Shown here piece by piece: positions 7,334 to 15,252 of a stretch of 64,000 nucleotides of DNA. Under the pieces are notes generated by a model that saw only the letters and a program-made list of their open reading frames with translations, searched no databases and had not been told where the DNA came from. The stretch's first letter is position 1. Each line of letters starts with the position of its first letter. This stretch comes from Polaribacter marinus (lineage in GTDB: Bacteria; Bacteroidota; Bacteroidia; Flavobacteriales; Flavobacteriaceae). The translations under genes were made by a program, and so were the position numbers. The stretch lies in the NCBI RefSeq assembly GCF_022662535.1, contig NZ_JAKQYM010000004.1, positions 1-64,000 of the forward strand, written 5' to 3'.

Positions 7334-8638
7334 ATGAAAATGGCAACTAAAGACAAATGGAAAACAATTCCAATGACTAATCCAAAAAAACTGGATGTGT
7401 TTATATCTTTGAATATTGAGCAATTGACTAAACTAAAGTTAGGATTGGTTCCGAACGAAATGGAAGATAAGTGGTTTGTGTATTTCGAAAATAAAACAAT
7501 GCATTTTCACCGTTCTTGGACTGGTTACGAAATTTTCAAAGCAAAACTGAATTATAATGATAGCGGTTGTCAAATAAACGAATTTTGTGTTGAGCAAAAT
7601 CCTGAAAAGTACAAAGAGCTGGATGATGCAAGAAATATTTCACTTTTCAAGAATCACATTGATTATCTTTCAAATAGAGAAATTAATAACCCTGTAAAAA
7701 GTGGAATTTGGGGTTTAGTTGTTGGAGATGCATTAGGTGTTCCAGTAGAATTTAAAAGTAGAGATTATCTAAAACAAAATCCATTAACCGATATGATTGG
7801 ATTTGGAACTTACAATCAACCAGAAGGAACTTGGTCTGATGATAGCTCTTTAGCACTTTGTCTTGCAGATGAATTAACAAGAGGTTTAACCCTTCAAGAA
7901 ATTGGAAATAGTTTTGTAAAATGGTTTTATCAAAATCACTGGACACCTCACGGAGAAGTATTTGATATTGGAATTTCGACAAGAGAAGCAATAATTAGAT
8001 TAAAAAATGGAGAAAAGGCAGAATTAGCAGGGAATTGGGAAGAAAACTCTAATGGAAATGGTTCATTAATGAGAATTCTTCCATTACTTTTTGAAGTGCA
8101 AAAAATCAAAGACAGAAAAGAAAAATATGAATTGATTAAAAAGGTATCAAGCATAACTCACAGACACATAAGGTCTTGCTTAGCTTGCTTTTATTACCTT
8201 GAATTTGCTTCATTTTTGAGTTCTGAAGTTAAATATCCAATATCAGACGCTTACAAAGTCGCAAACCATTCTCTATTAAAACTAACTGAAGAGTTGGAAA
8301 TAAATCCAAAAGAAGTAGAATTATTTAGAAGAATTACTAATGGTAAATTAACAGAATTACAAGAAGAAGCTATTCAATCTTCGGGTTATGTAATTCACAC
8401 TCTTGAAGCTTCAATCTGGTGTTTATTGACTACTAAATCATATAAAGAAGCAGTTTTAAAAGCAATAAATTTAGGAGAAGATACAGATACAACTGGAGCA
8501 GTTGTTGGAGGACTTGCAGGACTTTATTATGGGCAAAATTCGATACCTAAAGAATGGATTGATAAGATTGCGAGAAAAAAAGACATTGAAGAATTGACGA
8601 ATAAATTAAGCGACAAATATAAAATAGCCAGGTGCTAA
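7334..8638 (+). CDS. ADP-ribosylglycohydrolase with N-terminal accessory domain
   Basis: A 434-aa cytoplasmic protein. Residues about 20-90 form an accessory domain (EDKWFVYFENKTMHFHRSWT) that I recall also as a small stand-alone protein. Residues about 120-430 are an ADP-ribosylglycohydrolase domain: SGIWGLVVGDALGVPVEF, the metal site GTWSDDSSLAL, SNGNGSLMRI, SITHRH and the second metal motif GEDTDTTGAVVGG. All the magnesium ligands expected for the family appear present, so it should be active in removing ADP-ribose from a modified target. It is alone in its cassette and directly precedes the DarT-like cassette, a second ADP-ribosylation system. Confidence 0.9.
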   Translation: MKMATKDKWKTIPMTNPKKLDVFISLNIEQLTKLKLGLVPNEMEDKWFVYFENKTMHFHRSWTGYEIFKAKLNYNDSGCQINEFCVEQNPEKYKELDDARNISLFKNHIDYLSNREINNPVKSGIWGLVVGDALGVPVEFKSRDYLKQNPLTDMIGFGTYNQPEGTWSDDSSLALCLADELTRGLTLQEIGNSFVKWFYQNHWTPHGEVFDIGISTREAIIRLKNGEKAELAGNWEENSNGNGSLMRILPLLFEVQKIKDRKEKYELIKKVSSITHRHIRSCLACFYYLEFASFLSSEVKYPISDAYKVANHSLLKLTEELEINPKEVELFRRITNGKLTELQEEAIQSSGYVIHTLEASIWCLLTTKSYKEAVLKAINLGEDTDTTGAVVGGLAGLYYGQNSIPKEWIDKIARKKDIEELTNKLSDKYKIARC

Positions 8639-9040
8639 CAAAGAACTGAGCTAAACAACAAAAAAAAGCCTGATTTCAAAAACCAGACTTTTACAAATTC
8701 AGCAAAGGTTCCCAACCTTATTTTTTACATTTTGTAATTTTCTTTAAAAACAAAGAAACCGTAAAATGAACTTTAGCACCCACCTCGCAAAACAAAAAGG
8801 ACTCACAATCAAAATCATCCATTTTAATAAGAATATGTTATGATTTAATAAAATATAGTATATTTTATTATTGATTTCATCTATTTTGTGTCAAAAAATT
8901 GCAAAATAACTTCATTTAGTATAAATTAGTACCTGAAAAAAATTGCAATTTCAAACAACATAATAAACACAAAGTTACTTTATCCGGTTGATGATATAAA
9001 ATAAACCAAGGGATGATTATTATATAAGGAGTTGTAAGCC
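8631..9040 (+). repeat. Cassette-junction site S7, composite
   Basis: Left arm GGTGCTAAC is the exact complement of its cassette start (GTTAGCACC at 7307). It begins as type A with a terminator at 8661-8693 that has one stem mismatch. From about 8760 it continues with a decayed copy of the minus-strand gene at 16707: in minus orientation it reads VGAKVHFTVSLFLKKITKCKK, close to VGATVSFMVSLFLKKITKCKK. The right end at 9031 (GTTGTAAGCC) is the start of the next cassette. No gene is evident between 8640 and 9083. Confidence 0.65.
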
Positions 9041-9083
9041 ATTTAAAAAGATACCGAGTGCCATAAATAAAACGATTTAAAAT

Positions 9084-10151
9084 ATGACAAAAAACTTTGA
9101 TAAATTTCCTGTAAATATTGCAGAAACAGCAGGAAGGATAGCACGCAATCCATTCATTTTTCACTATGAAAGATATGAAGTGTGGCAAGGAGGTAAATGT
9201 ATTTTTTCAGGAAATTCTAATTCAAAAATCACCACTCGATTAGAGCAAAATTCCCTCCATGTAATAATTGAAGATGAATCCATTTCAAAATATATTAACA
9301 AGACTTTTCATTTTGGGGAAATCTCAACAAATAACGATAGAATTATGTGGAGTAAAGATATTTTTAATACTTCAGATGATATTGAATATAACACCCCAGA
9401 TGTGTCGTCATTATTTTATATTAACGGAGAATTATCGAAAGTAACTTTTACTATTCATAATCCAAATACTTTAGTAGAATTCTACAGAGATGAGAGCATT
9501 TCCACAAATTCTGAACCAGATATTATTACTAAATCAAAGAAAGTAATATCGTTATATGAAATGGAAAATATCACTGATGCAAGACCAATTTTGGTAGATA
9601 TTTATAGGTCAGTTAAACACAATCCAGCACAATTAAAGGAAGTAAATGATTTTGAAAGTCTTGGAAAGTCTTTTATGTTAATGCTCGACCAAAGATTATC
9701 CGATGATATCGACACTTTACAAATGATGTCAAGTTTAGCATATTTATTTATATCCAAAGCAATTAAAAAGAATGAAAATAATCCAAATTTAATAAAGGAT
9801 AGGTTAATTGTTTTAAGAATTGGTCATGATGCCTTAAAGTATACAGTTATGTCCGCATTAAGACTAAATGAAGGTGGATTTATGGCATTTTCACTTGGGA
9901 ATAGTGATTTAAAAGCAAGAGATGCAATTTATAAAATGGAAATAGCTGATTTGGAACTTAACCCTATTCTTTATTTAAGGATTGACTTCTTTAATGAACG
10001 AAAGGTGGAATTTGATGAAAAAATAAGGAATCAATTTTTTATGCCTGAAAAAACAAAAGAAAGTGTAATTGAGTCAGGCATTAAAATTCATAATGAGTTG
10101 TTTGATTACCTTGATAATATGGTAATTCTTAATGAGGATGTTGACTTTTAA
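9084..10151 (+). CDS. Unknown protein, first gene of the DarT/macrodomain cassette
   Basis: I do not recognise this 355-aa family. It has no signal peptide or membrane segment. The first half looks rich in beta structure (for example NPFIFHYERYEVWQGGKCIF) and the second half looks helical (DDIDTLQMMSSLAYLFISKA). Ser and Asn are frequent and the pI looks acidic. It is the first of four closely packed genes (gaps of 12, 5 and 2 bases) whose second and fourth members are a DarG-type macrodomain protein and a DarT-type toxin. It may therefore be a sensor, regulator or effector partner of that pair. Confidence 0.75.
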   Translation: MTKNFDKFPVNIAETAGRIARNPFIFHYERYEVWQGGKCIFSGNSNSKITTRLEQNSLHVIIEDESISKYINKTFHFGEISTNNDRIMWSKDIFNTSDDIEYNTPDVSSLFYINGELSKVTFTIHNPNTLVEFYRDESISTNSEPDIITKSKKVISLYEMENITDARPILVDIYRSVKHNPAQLKEVNDFESLGKSFMLMLDQRLSDDIDTLQMMSSLAYLFISKAIKKNENNPNLIKDRLIVLRIGHDALKYTVMSALRLNEGGFMAFSLGNSDLKARDAIYKMEIADLELNPILYLRIDFFNERKVEFDEKIRNQFFMPEKTKESVIESGIKIHNELFDYLDNMVILNEDVDF

Positions 10152-10163
10152 AATCATTTTTTA

Positions 10164-10847
10164 ATGGAAGTTATCCACGGTAACATATTTACTACAAAAT
10201 GTCAAACAATTGTGAATACAGTAAATTGTTTTGGAGTAATGGGAGCAGGTATTGCATTGGAATGCAAATATCGTTACCCTGAAATGAATGAAAGATACGT
10301 TGAACTTTGCCAGCAAAAATTGTTAAATATTGGTCAATTATACTTGTACAAATCATCAAAAAAATGGATTCTTAATTTCCCTACAAAACACCATTGGAAA
10401 TTCCCAACGAAAAAGGAATATTTAGAAAAAGGATTAAAAAAATTTGTTGACACATATCAAGAAAGAGGAATAGAATCAATTGCATTTCCTTTGTTAGGAG
10501 CAAGTCATGGAGGTATGACAAAAGACGATTCCTTGGAAATTATGGAACGATATCTCAGAAAGATTTCAATCCCGTATGAAGTATATTCTTACAATCCGAA
10601 TACTCCAGATGATTTGTTTCCAATTTTTAAAGCATTTATGTTAGACAATGATTCGAAAAAAATTCGGAATCTTACTGATTTAACAAACAAACAAGTGGAT
10701 GTTTTACTAAAAGCCATAAGGAATAATCAAGTAAATAACATGAATAGCTTTGAATTGATTAAAGGCATTGGAGAAAAAGCTATTCAGAAATGCTTCACAT
10801 TTGCGATGAGCAAAGAAATTCAAAATATACAAAGTAAACTTTTTTAA
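10164..10847 (+). CDS. DarG-like macrodomain protein (putative ADP-ribosyl hydrolase antitoxin)
   Basis: A 227-aa protein. Residues 1-150 are a macrodomain of the DarG type: HGNIFTTKCQTIVNTVNCFG with the ligand-binding Asn, VMGAGIALECKYRYP, the DarG-like segment ILNFPTKHHWKFPTKKEYLE and PLLGASHGGM. DarG macrodomains remove ADP-ribose that DarT places on thymidine in DNA. Residues about 165-227 look like a helix-hairpin-helix-type tail (LIKGIGEKAIQKCF), not the usual DarG C-terminal domain. One unknown gene separates it from the DarT-like gene, an unusual order. The antitoxin role is inferred from family and context. Confidence 0.85.
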   Translation: MEVIHGNIFTTKCQTIVNTVNCFGVMGAGIALECKYRYPEMNERYVELCQQKLLNIGQLYLYKSSKKWILNFPTKHHWKFPTKKEYLEKGLKKFVDTYQERGIESIAFPLLGASHGGMTKDDSLEIMERYLRKISIPYEVYSYNPNTPDDLFPIFKAFMLDNDSKKIRNLTDLTNKQVDVLLKAIRNNQVNNMNSFELIKGIGEKAIQKCFTFAMSKEIQNIQSKLF

Positions 10848-10852
10848 AGAAA

Positions 10853-11545
10853 ATGGATAAAACAGAGGCAAAACGAATATTATCAAGTTCTATTTCAAAC
10901 CTGCATGCAAGAAGAGGTCAATTAACCAATTCAGACCTTGAAGCAGAAGTTATAAATAATGCTTGTCTGTACTATTTGAAACAACAAAAAAACTCTACAG
11001 CATCTGCCAAAAGTATTGAAGAGATGTTTATGGGAGTATTAAACACGACACAAAATTTGCTCCCAGTTTCGAAAGCATTTACTGATGCTGCCTGCGAATT
11101 ATTCCCTGATTATTATACGGCAAAAGAAGCAATAATTGCAATGAATGGAATTCAACAAAATGTTGCTTGGGAAGGTATGTGGGATTTCTTAAGGGATTAT
11201 TTCGAATCAAATCACGGATACAAAATTGACAATGTTGAATCCAACACTACAATATTTTATTCTAATCGACATCAAAGATTTGAAAATGGTATAATGGTTT
11301 CTGAAAGTGAAGTGGAGCGAACAATAAATATAAACTTCATTGAAGAAAATGAGGTCGTTGTCGGTATCGCACCATCTCTATCACCTAAGAAAGCTTATTT
11401 AGATTCTGAAAGTGGAAATACAAAGCAATTTAAAGGATATGACCCTGATTACTTATTTACAATTGCTTTTGACGAGTTTGAAGAAGTTGACAAATTTATT
11501 CTTGAAATGCCAAATAGGAATTTACGCATCGAATACTTTGAATAG
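10853..11545 (+). CDS. Unknown protein between the macrodomain and DarT-like genes
   Basis: A 230-aa soluble protein that I do not recognise. The N-terminal two thirds are predicted helical (MDKTEAKRILSSSISNLHAR, then MFMGVLNTTQNLLPVSKAF). The C-terminal third resembles a beta-rich sensor or binding domain (IMVSESEVERTININFIEEN). It starts 5 bases after the macrodomain gene and ends 2 bases before the DarT-like gene, so it is certainly co-expressed with them. Standard two-gene DarTG systems have no such gene. It may be an adaptor that links or regulates toxin and antitoxin. Confidence 0.75.
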   Translation: MDKTEAKRILSSSISNLHARRGQLTNSDLEAEVINNACLYYLKQQKNSTASAKSIEEMFMGVLNTTQNLLPVSKAFTDAACELFPDYYTAKEAIIAMNGIQQNVAWEGMWDFLRDYFESNHGYKIDNVESNTTIFYSNRHQRFENGIMVSESEVERTININFIEENEVVVGIAPSLSPKKAYLDSESGNTKQFKGYDPDYLFTIAFDEFEEVDKFILEMPNRNLRIEYFE

Positions 11546-11547
11546 AT

Positions 11548-12657
11548 ATGTTTTTAGATAGTTACAACGAAAACTTATATATAGAATGTTTAGATAAACT
11601 TGCCAAGGGTCTATCTGAAATAGAGAAAATATACAACCAAATCGAAACAGAATCGGACTTTAAAAATATAGATTCTGTGATTGCTCTATTTGATAGAATT
11701 TTCAATGATGGAATAATCAAAAAACATTTAGCTTATAATATTGAAAGGATATACAAACCATTATATTTAAGCAATCCTGGGCCTCATTCAAAAGGAAATT
11801 CATATTGGCATATAAGTTTAGGAATTAATTCAGCGGAGTTATCTTGGCTAGACCAATTATATGATTCTCAAATACAGCGTTTGCTAAAGCTATACAAACA
11901 CACGTTCTCAAAGATTGACAATTTTTTAATATCTCATAATCCTAACCAAATTAGAAAATATCAAGCTATAATATCTGATGTAAAAAAAGAAACTGAAACA
12001 TTTCTTGAATACTCAAATCATCGGGAGATTATAGATAAGAAAGCAAAACTTGACCCACAAAAACTTACTAAAATTCCTTTTGGTGGTTTGTTTTATACAG
12101 CGCATATTGACAATGTGAAAAGTATTTTTGAATTAGGAATTTTATCTCATAATCTTGCCCATTCAAAAGGCTTAGTTAATGAGGATATTTCAAATAAACA
12201 GGTGAATGAAAGAAGGAATAGAATTGTAGAATCTTTAGGAGGTAATATTCATGATTTTGCTCCATTGTACTTTAATCCAAGAAATCCAATGCTTTTTGTT
12301 TTGTGTAAGCAAATGGACAAAAGTAAATTGGTATTACTAAAAGTTAATCCGCATATCTTACTAACCGAAAATGCTGCGTTTTCAGATGGAAATGCTGCTG
12401 TAAGGTCAACAAGTTTCTATAAAAACATTGATGACTTTAATAAGCTGAATTGGGAGGTCATAAAAAATGAGTATTGGACAAATTATCCTGATGGTAAACG
12501 AATTAAATGTTCAGAAGTATTGGTAGAAAATAAAATACCGATGTATTATATTACTGACTTATATACTTACAATCAAGATACTCTTGAGAAAATTCTTCCT
12601 TTATTCCCGAATCATCTTGGGATTAAAGCTTCAATTAACAATAGAATGTATTTTTAA
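11548..12657 (+). CDS. DarT-like DNA ADP-ribosyltransferase toxin with long N-terminal extension
   Basis: A 369-aa protein. Residues about 175-340 match the DarT (DUF4433) fold: LFYTAHIDNVKSIFELGILS with the NAD-contacting His at 186, the ERR motif near 221, the hallmark APLYFNPRNPMLF (238-250), FSDGNAAVRST and the catalytic Glu at about 323 in CSEVLVENKIP. Members transfer ADP-ribose from NAD+ to thymidine in DNA. Residues 1-170 are an extra helical domain with an aromatic segment (KGNSYWHISLGINSAELSWL) not found in minimal DarT. Its stop is followed by junction S8, which closes the cassette. Confidence 0.9.
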   Translation: MFLDSYNENLYIECLDKLAKGLSEIEKIYNQIETESDFKNIDSVIALFDRIFNDGIIKKHLAYNIERIYKPLYLSNPGPHSKGNSYWHISLGINSAELSWLDQLYDSQIQRLLKLYKHTFSKIDNFLISHNPNQIRKYQAIISDVKKETETFLEYSNHREIIDKKAKLDPQKLTKIPFGGLFYTAHIDNVKSIFELGILSHNLAHSKGLVNEDISNKQVNERRNRIVESLGGNIHDFAPLYFNPRNPMLFVLCKQMDKSKLVLLKVNPHILLTENAAFSDGNAAVRSTSFYKNIDDFNKLNWEVIKNEYWTNYPDGKRIKCSEVLVENKIPMYYITDLYTYNQDTLEKILPLFPNHLGIKASINNRMYF

Positions 12658-12689
12658 CTAACAGATAAATAGACAGATTGAGAAAAAAC

Positions 12690-12826
12690 GGCTTACAACA
12701 TTTTGTATAAGTAATGGCAGGTAAAGTGCTAAATATCAAGGTTTGTAGCCCGCTCAAACATCGTAGCGGTTTGGCAGGAAAGAAGCCCGCTATCTGCCAC
12801 TACTCATACAATTTACCGTTGTATGC
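12690..12826 (+). repeat. Cassette-junction site S8 (type D, most palindromic)
   Basis: Left arm GGCTTACAAC is the exact complement of its cassette start (GTTGTAAGCC at 9031). The two outer thirds are strongly complementary: TGTATAAGTAATGGCAG on the left and CTGCCACTACTCATACA on the right pair at 15 of 17 positions, so the single strand would fold into a long hairpin. The centre carries further small stems (CCGCTCAAACATCGTAGCGG). The next cassette starts at GTT 12818. Confidence 0.82.
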
Positions 12827-12841
12827 AATTAACCGAATATT

Positions 12842-13777
12842 ATGAAAATGAATAGCTTTTTTTGGTTTATAGTCCTTTTAATTGGAACTATCTTGATAAT
12901 TATTGTTTCAATTTTTGCTATTTCATTATTATGGAAAAGCGGAAAAGGGGAAGACTTTACATCTACTTTTTTGGAAACATTTTCTAACTATAAAATTTCT
13001 ATTAAGGATTTAATACAAACAGTTGTATCTATTATTGCTATCTTTTTAGCTTCCTACGCAATAACTAAAGACAGCATTAGAGACAAAGAATCAAGTATAC
13101 GATTTAGTGAAACTTCAAAAACTGAAAAATTACAACATAAAGAAATAATTAAAGTTTATAATGAACAAAAAGAACTTCTTGTGAAATATAAAGAAAGTTC
13201 AGACTTGATGTTGAAACAACTAAAAATACAAGCAAAAGTTGCAAAACTTCAATTTGAAAATCAAAAAATATTAACTCAACCTGGAGTCAATATAAATTCT
13301 CAAGCTCAAGATGTTAAAAATACTTATTTGAAATTTGAAGAGGAAGAATGGTTAATGCCAGAGGTGATATTACAACTTCATAATTTTGGAAGTAGAATTG
13401 CAAAAAATGTTAAAACGGAAATAAAGTTTATTTCACCAAACAGTAAAACGATTCATCAAATGAATCAAAGTACTGAACCCTTTTTATACCCTAAAGCTCA
13501 AATGCTCAAGTGGTATTTTCCTGTAATAAATATTAAAGACAATAATTTTTTTATGTTTGTTACGTATCTTGAATGGACTGATGAATTTAATAGTAACAAA
13601 AAGTTTAAACAAACTTTATATAGTAAATGTTTGCGAGAAAACAACGGCACTTACACTATTGGAACTGCCACTGGAGAATATTTAAAATTAATTGAAGAAA
13701 TTTTAGAAAATCCATCAAAAACAATTAATAATTCAGAGATAATAAGGAAATATATGTATGACACTTTTAATAAATAA
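12842..13777 (+). CDS. Membrane-anchored coiled-coil protein, unknown
   Basis: A 311-aa protein. Residues about 5-30 and 58-77 are membrane segments. They are followed by a charged, probably coiled-coil stretch (about 85-150, for example KEIIKVYNEQKELLVKYKES), and then a soluble domain of about 150 residues including EWLMPEVILQLHNFGSRIAK. The soluble part is probably cytoplasmic. I cannot name a family with confidence; the layout resembles small effector or sensor proteins often carried as cargo. It is the only gene of its cassette and starts about 16 bases after the cassette boundary. Confidence 0.72.
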   Translation: MKMNSFFWFIVLLIGTILIIIVSIFAISLLWKSGKGEDFTSTFLETFSNYKISIKDLIQTVVSIIAIFLASYAITKDSIRDKESSIRFSETSKTEKLQHKEIIKVYNEQKELLVKYKESSDLMLKQLKIQAKVAKLQFENQKILTQPGVNINSQAQDVKNTYLKFEEEEWLMPEVILQLHNFGSRIAKNVKTEIKFISPNSKTIHQMNQSTEPFLYPKAQMLKWYFPVINIKDNNFFMFVTYLEWTDEFNSNKKFKQTLYSKCLRENNGTYTIGTATGEYLKLIEEILENPSKTINNSEIIRKYMYDTFNK

Positions 13778-13783
13778 TAAACT

Positions 13784-13919
13784 GAATACAATACCGTGTA
13801 AAAAAAAATGTTGGTTTTATCCAACTTACGAATATTCCTGCGGAATATTTTATCTGTGTTTTATTTGCTAAATTGGTTACTTAACACGCCACTAACCATA
13901 CACAACACGTTGGCAGTAA
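13784..13919 (+). repeat. Cassette-junction site S9 (type B)
   Basis: Type B body with the CTTACGAATATTCCTGCGG segment seen in S4. Left arm GAATACAAT matches the complement of the cassette start (GTTGTATGC at 12818) at 7 of 9 positions. A short hairpin GTTGGTTTTATCCAAC lies near the left end. The right end has CCATACACAACACGTTGGC. The next cassette starts at GTT 13909. Confidence 0.72.
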
Positions 13920-13934
13920 TTAAAATCCAAAATT

Positions 13935-14915
13935 ATGAAAAAGAAAAACCTATTGATTTTATTAATATCAATTACATTATTCAATTGTAATTCTCATCTT
14001 AATAAATCAGTTCTTGAACCATTGACAGTAAAAGAACTAAAAAAAACAATTGATAATGACTCTTTGTTTAAAAATACTTATGAATATATTGTTTACTTAA
14101 GAGATACAGTGATTAAAAATGATTTAGATAAAGTTAAATTTACTGAATTAACATATAATCAAGTCATAGATTTTGTTGAGTTTTCATCTGATACTACTTA
14201 TTTCAAGCCTATAAATGAACGTATTGAAAAGGAATGGAACAATAAATATGGAATTTATAAAAAAAAGGTAGATTCAGTTTCAAATTATTGGAAAAAATTC
14301 AAACAAGAAAATTCATTAGAACAATATGTGAATATTGAATTAGTAAAAATTGATAAGGAATATTATACTTACAGTAGAGACATTAGAAATGTTAATTTAG
14401 GTTTTAAATTAACACCTCTAAAAGGAAAAATAGAACAAATTCGTTTTGGATTCAATATCGTAGCAAAAATAAATGAAAAAGAAAATAATGATGAATATTC
14501 ATCTATTTATTCAGCATTAGATAAATCTTGGTGTCGCTCTACAAGTCCATTTTCAAAACCAGTAGTGAGATATTGGGAAGCAAGTTATTCAGATGAAAAA
14601 ATTTTAAAACATAAATCTTTAAAAACTTTATTAAGAGATTATAATATTCACGTAGAAGTTGATAAAATCCGTAAAAACGGAAAAAATATCAGTAGAGACG
14701 ATTTAAATATTCCTGAATCTATAGAAAATCATTGGAAATACGAAAATCACGAAAAAGAATATTTACAAGATTTATACTTTGCTGATGTTGTTAAAGAAGT
14801 ACTAAATAAAGAATACGTTGAAAAATACAGTTACAGAAATAAAGAAATAGATAAAATTTTAAAAAAAGAATTTCCCTTGGTTTTTGAATTTTTAAGATTT
14901 CAATCAAAAAAATAG
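13935..14915 (+). CDS. Lipoprotein of unknown function, 326 aa
   Basis: Signal peptide with lipobox (MKKKNLLILLISITLFNC), so it is lipid-anchored and faces the periplasm or surface. The mature part is highly charged and rich in Lys, Asp, Glu and Tyr, without cysteines except one around LDKSWCRSTSPF. Helical stretches dominate the first half. I do not recognise a family. It is a single-gene cassette between S9 and S10, whose arms match at 11 of 14 positions. The reading frame is extremely AT-rich, like other cassette genes of unknown function here. Confidence 0.75.
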   Translation: MKKKNLLILLISITLFNCNSHLNKSVLEPLTVKELKKTIDNDSLFKNTYEYIVYLRDTVIKNDLDKVKFTELTYNQVIDFVEFSSDTTYFKPINERIEKEWNNKYGIYKKKVDSVSNYWKKFKQENSLEQYVNIELVKIDKEYYTYSRDIRNVNLGFKLTPLKGKIEQIRFGFNIVAKINEKENNDEYSSIYSALDKSWCRSTSPFSKPVVRYWEASYSDEKILKHKSLKTLLRDYNIHVEVDKIRKNGKNISRDDLNIPESIENHWKYENHEKEYLQDLYFADVVKEVLNKEYVEKYSYRNKEIDKILKKEFPLVFEFLRFQSKK

Positions 14916-14991
14916 TTATTTAAAACTAAAATTATAAACATAAACAAATTTCATAGAAGCAAAAAACAAGATTGAAGAATTAAAAAACAAA

Positions 14992-15237
14992 TAACTATTG
15001 TCAACAAAGTACTGTAGCCAACAAAGAACTGAGCTAAAAAACAACAAAAAAAGCCTGATTTCAAAAACCAGGCTTTTACAAATTCAGCAAAGGTCCCCAA
15101 ATTTATTTTTTACATTTTGTGATTTTCTTTAAAGACAAAGAAACCAAGAACTAAAATAAAAATACTAAAGTGCTGTGATCCCTTAAAATAATCCCAAAAA
15201 GAAATATATGGGATTCCATGTAACCAGTTGGCAATAA
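14992..15237 (+). repeat. Cassette-junction site S10 (type A, with duplicated left arm)
   Basis: Left arm TAACTATTGTCAAC complements the cassette start at 13909. A second copy of the arm follows immediately (AAAGTACTGTAGCCAAC, then AAAGAACTGAG), as if two junctions were joined. The same AAGTACTGTAG fragment is found at 740-750 in S1. The terminator is at 15046-15077, and the right end is CATGTAACCAGTTGGC. The next cassette starts at GTT 15227. Confidence 0.75.
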
Positions 15238-15252
15238 TTTAAGTAAAAAACT

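Noticed and set aside
8916..9188. Minus-strand 90-aa frame across the S7/cassette boundary
   Set aside because: It overlaps the start of the 355-aa gene and crosses the recombination boundary. Its hydrophobic character comes from AT-rich DNA.
13808..13990. 60-aa + frame in S9
   Set aside because: It is built from junction repeat sequence and overlaps the following lipoprotein gene in another frame.
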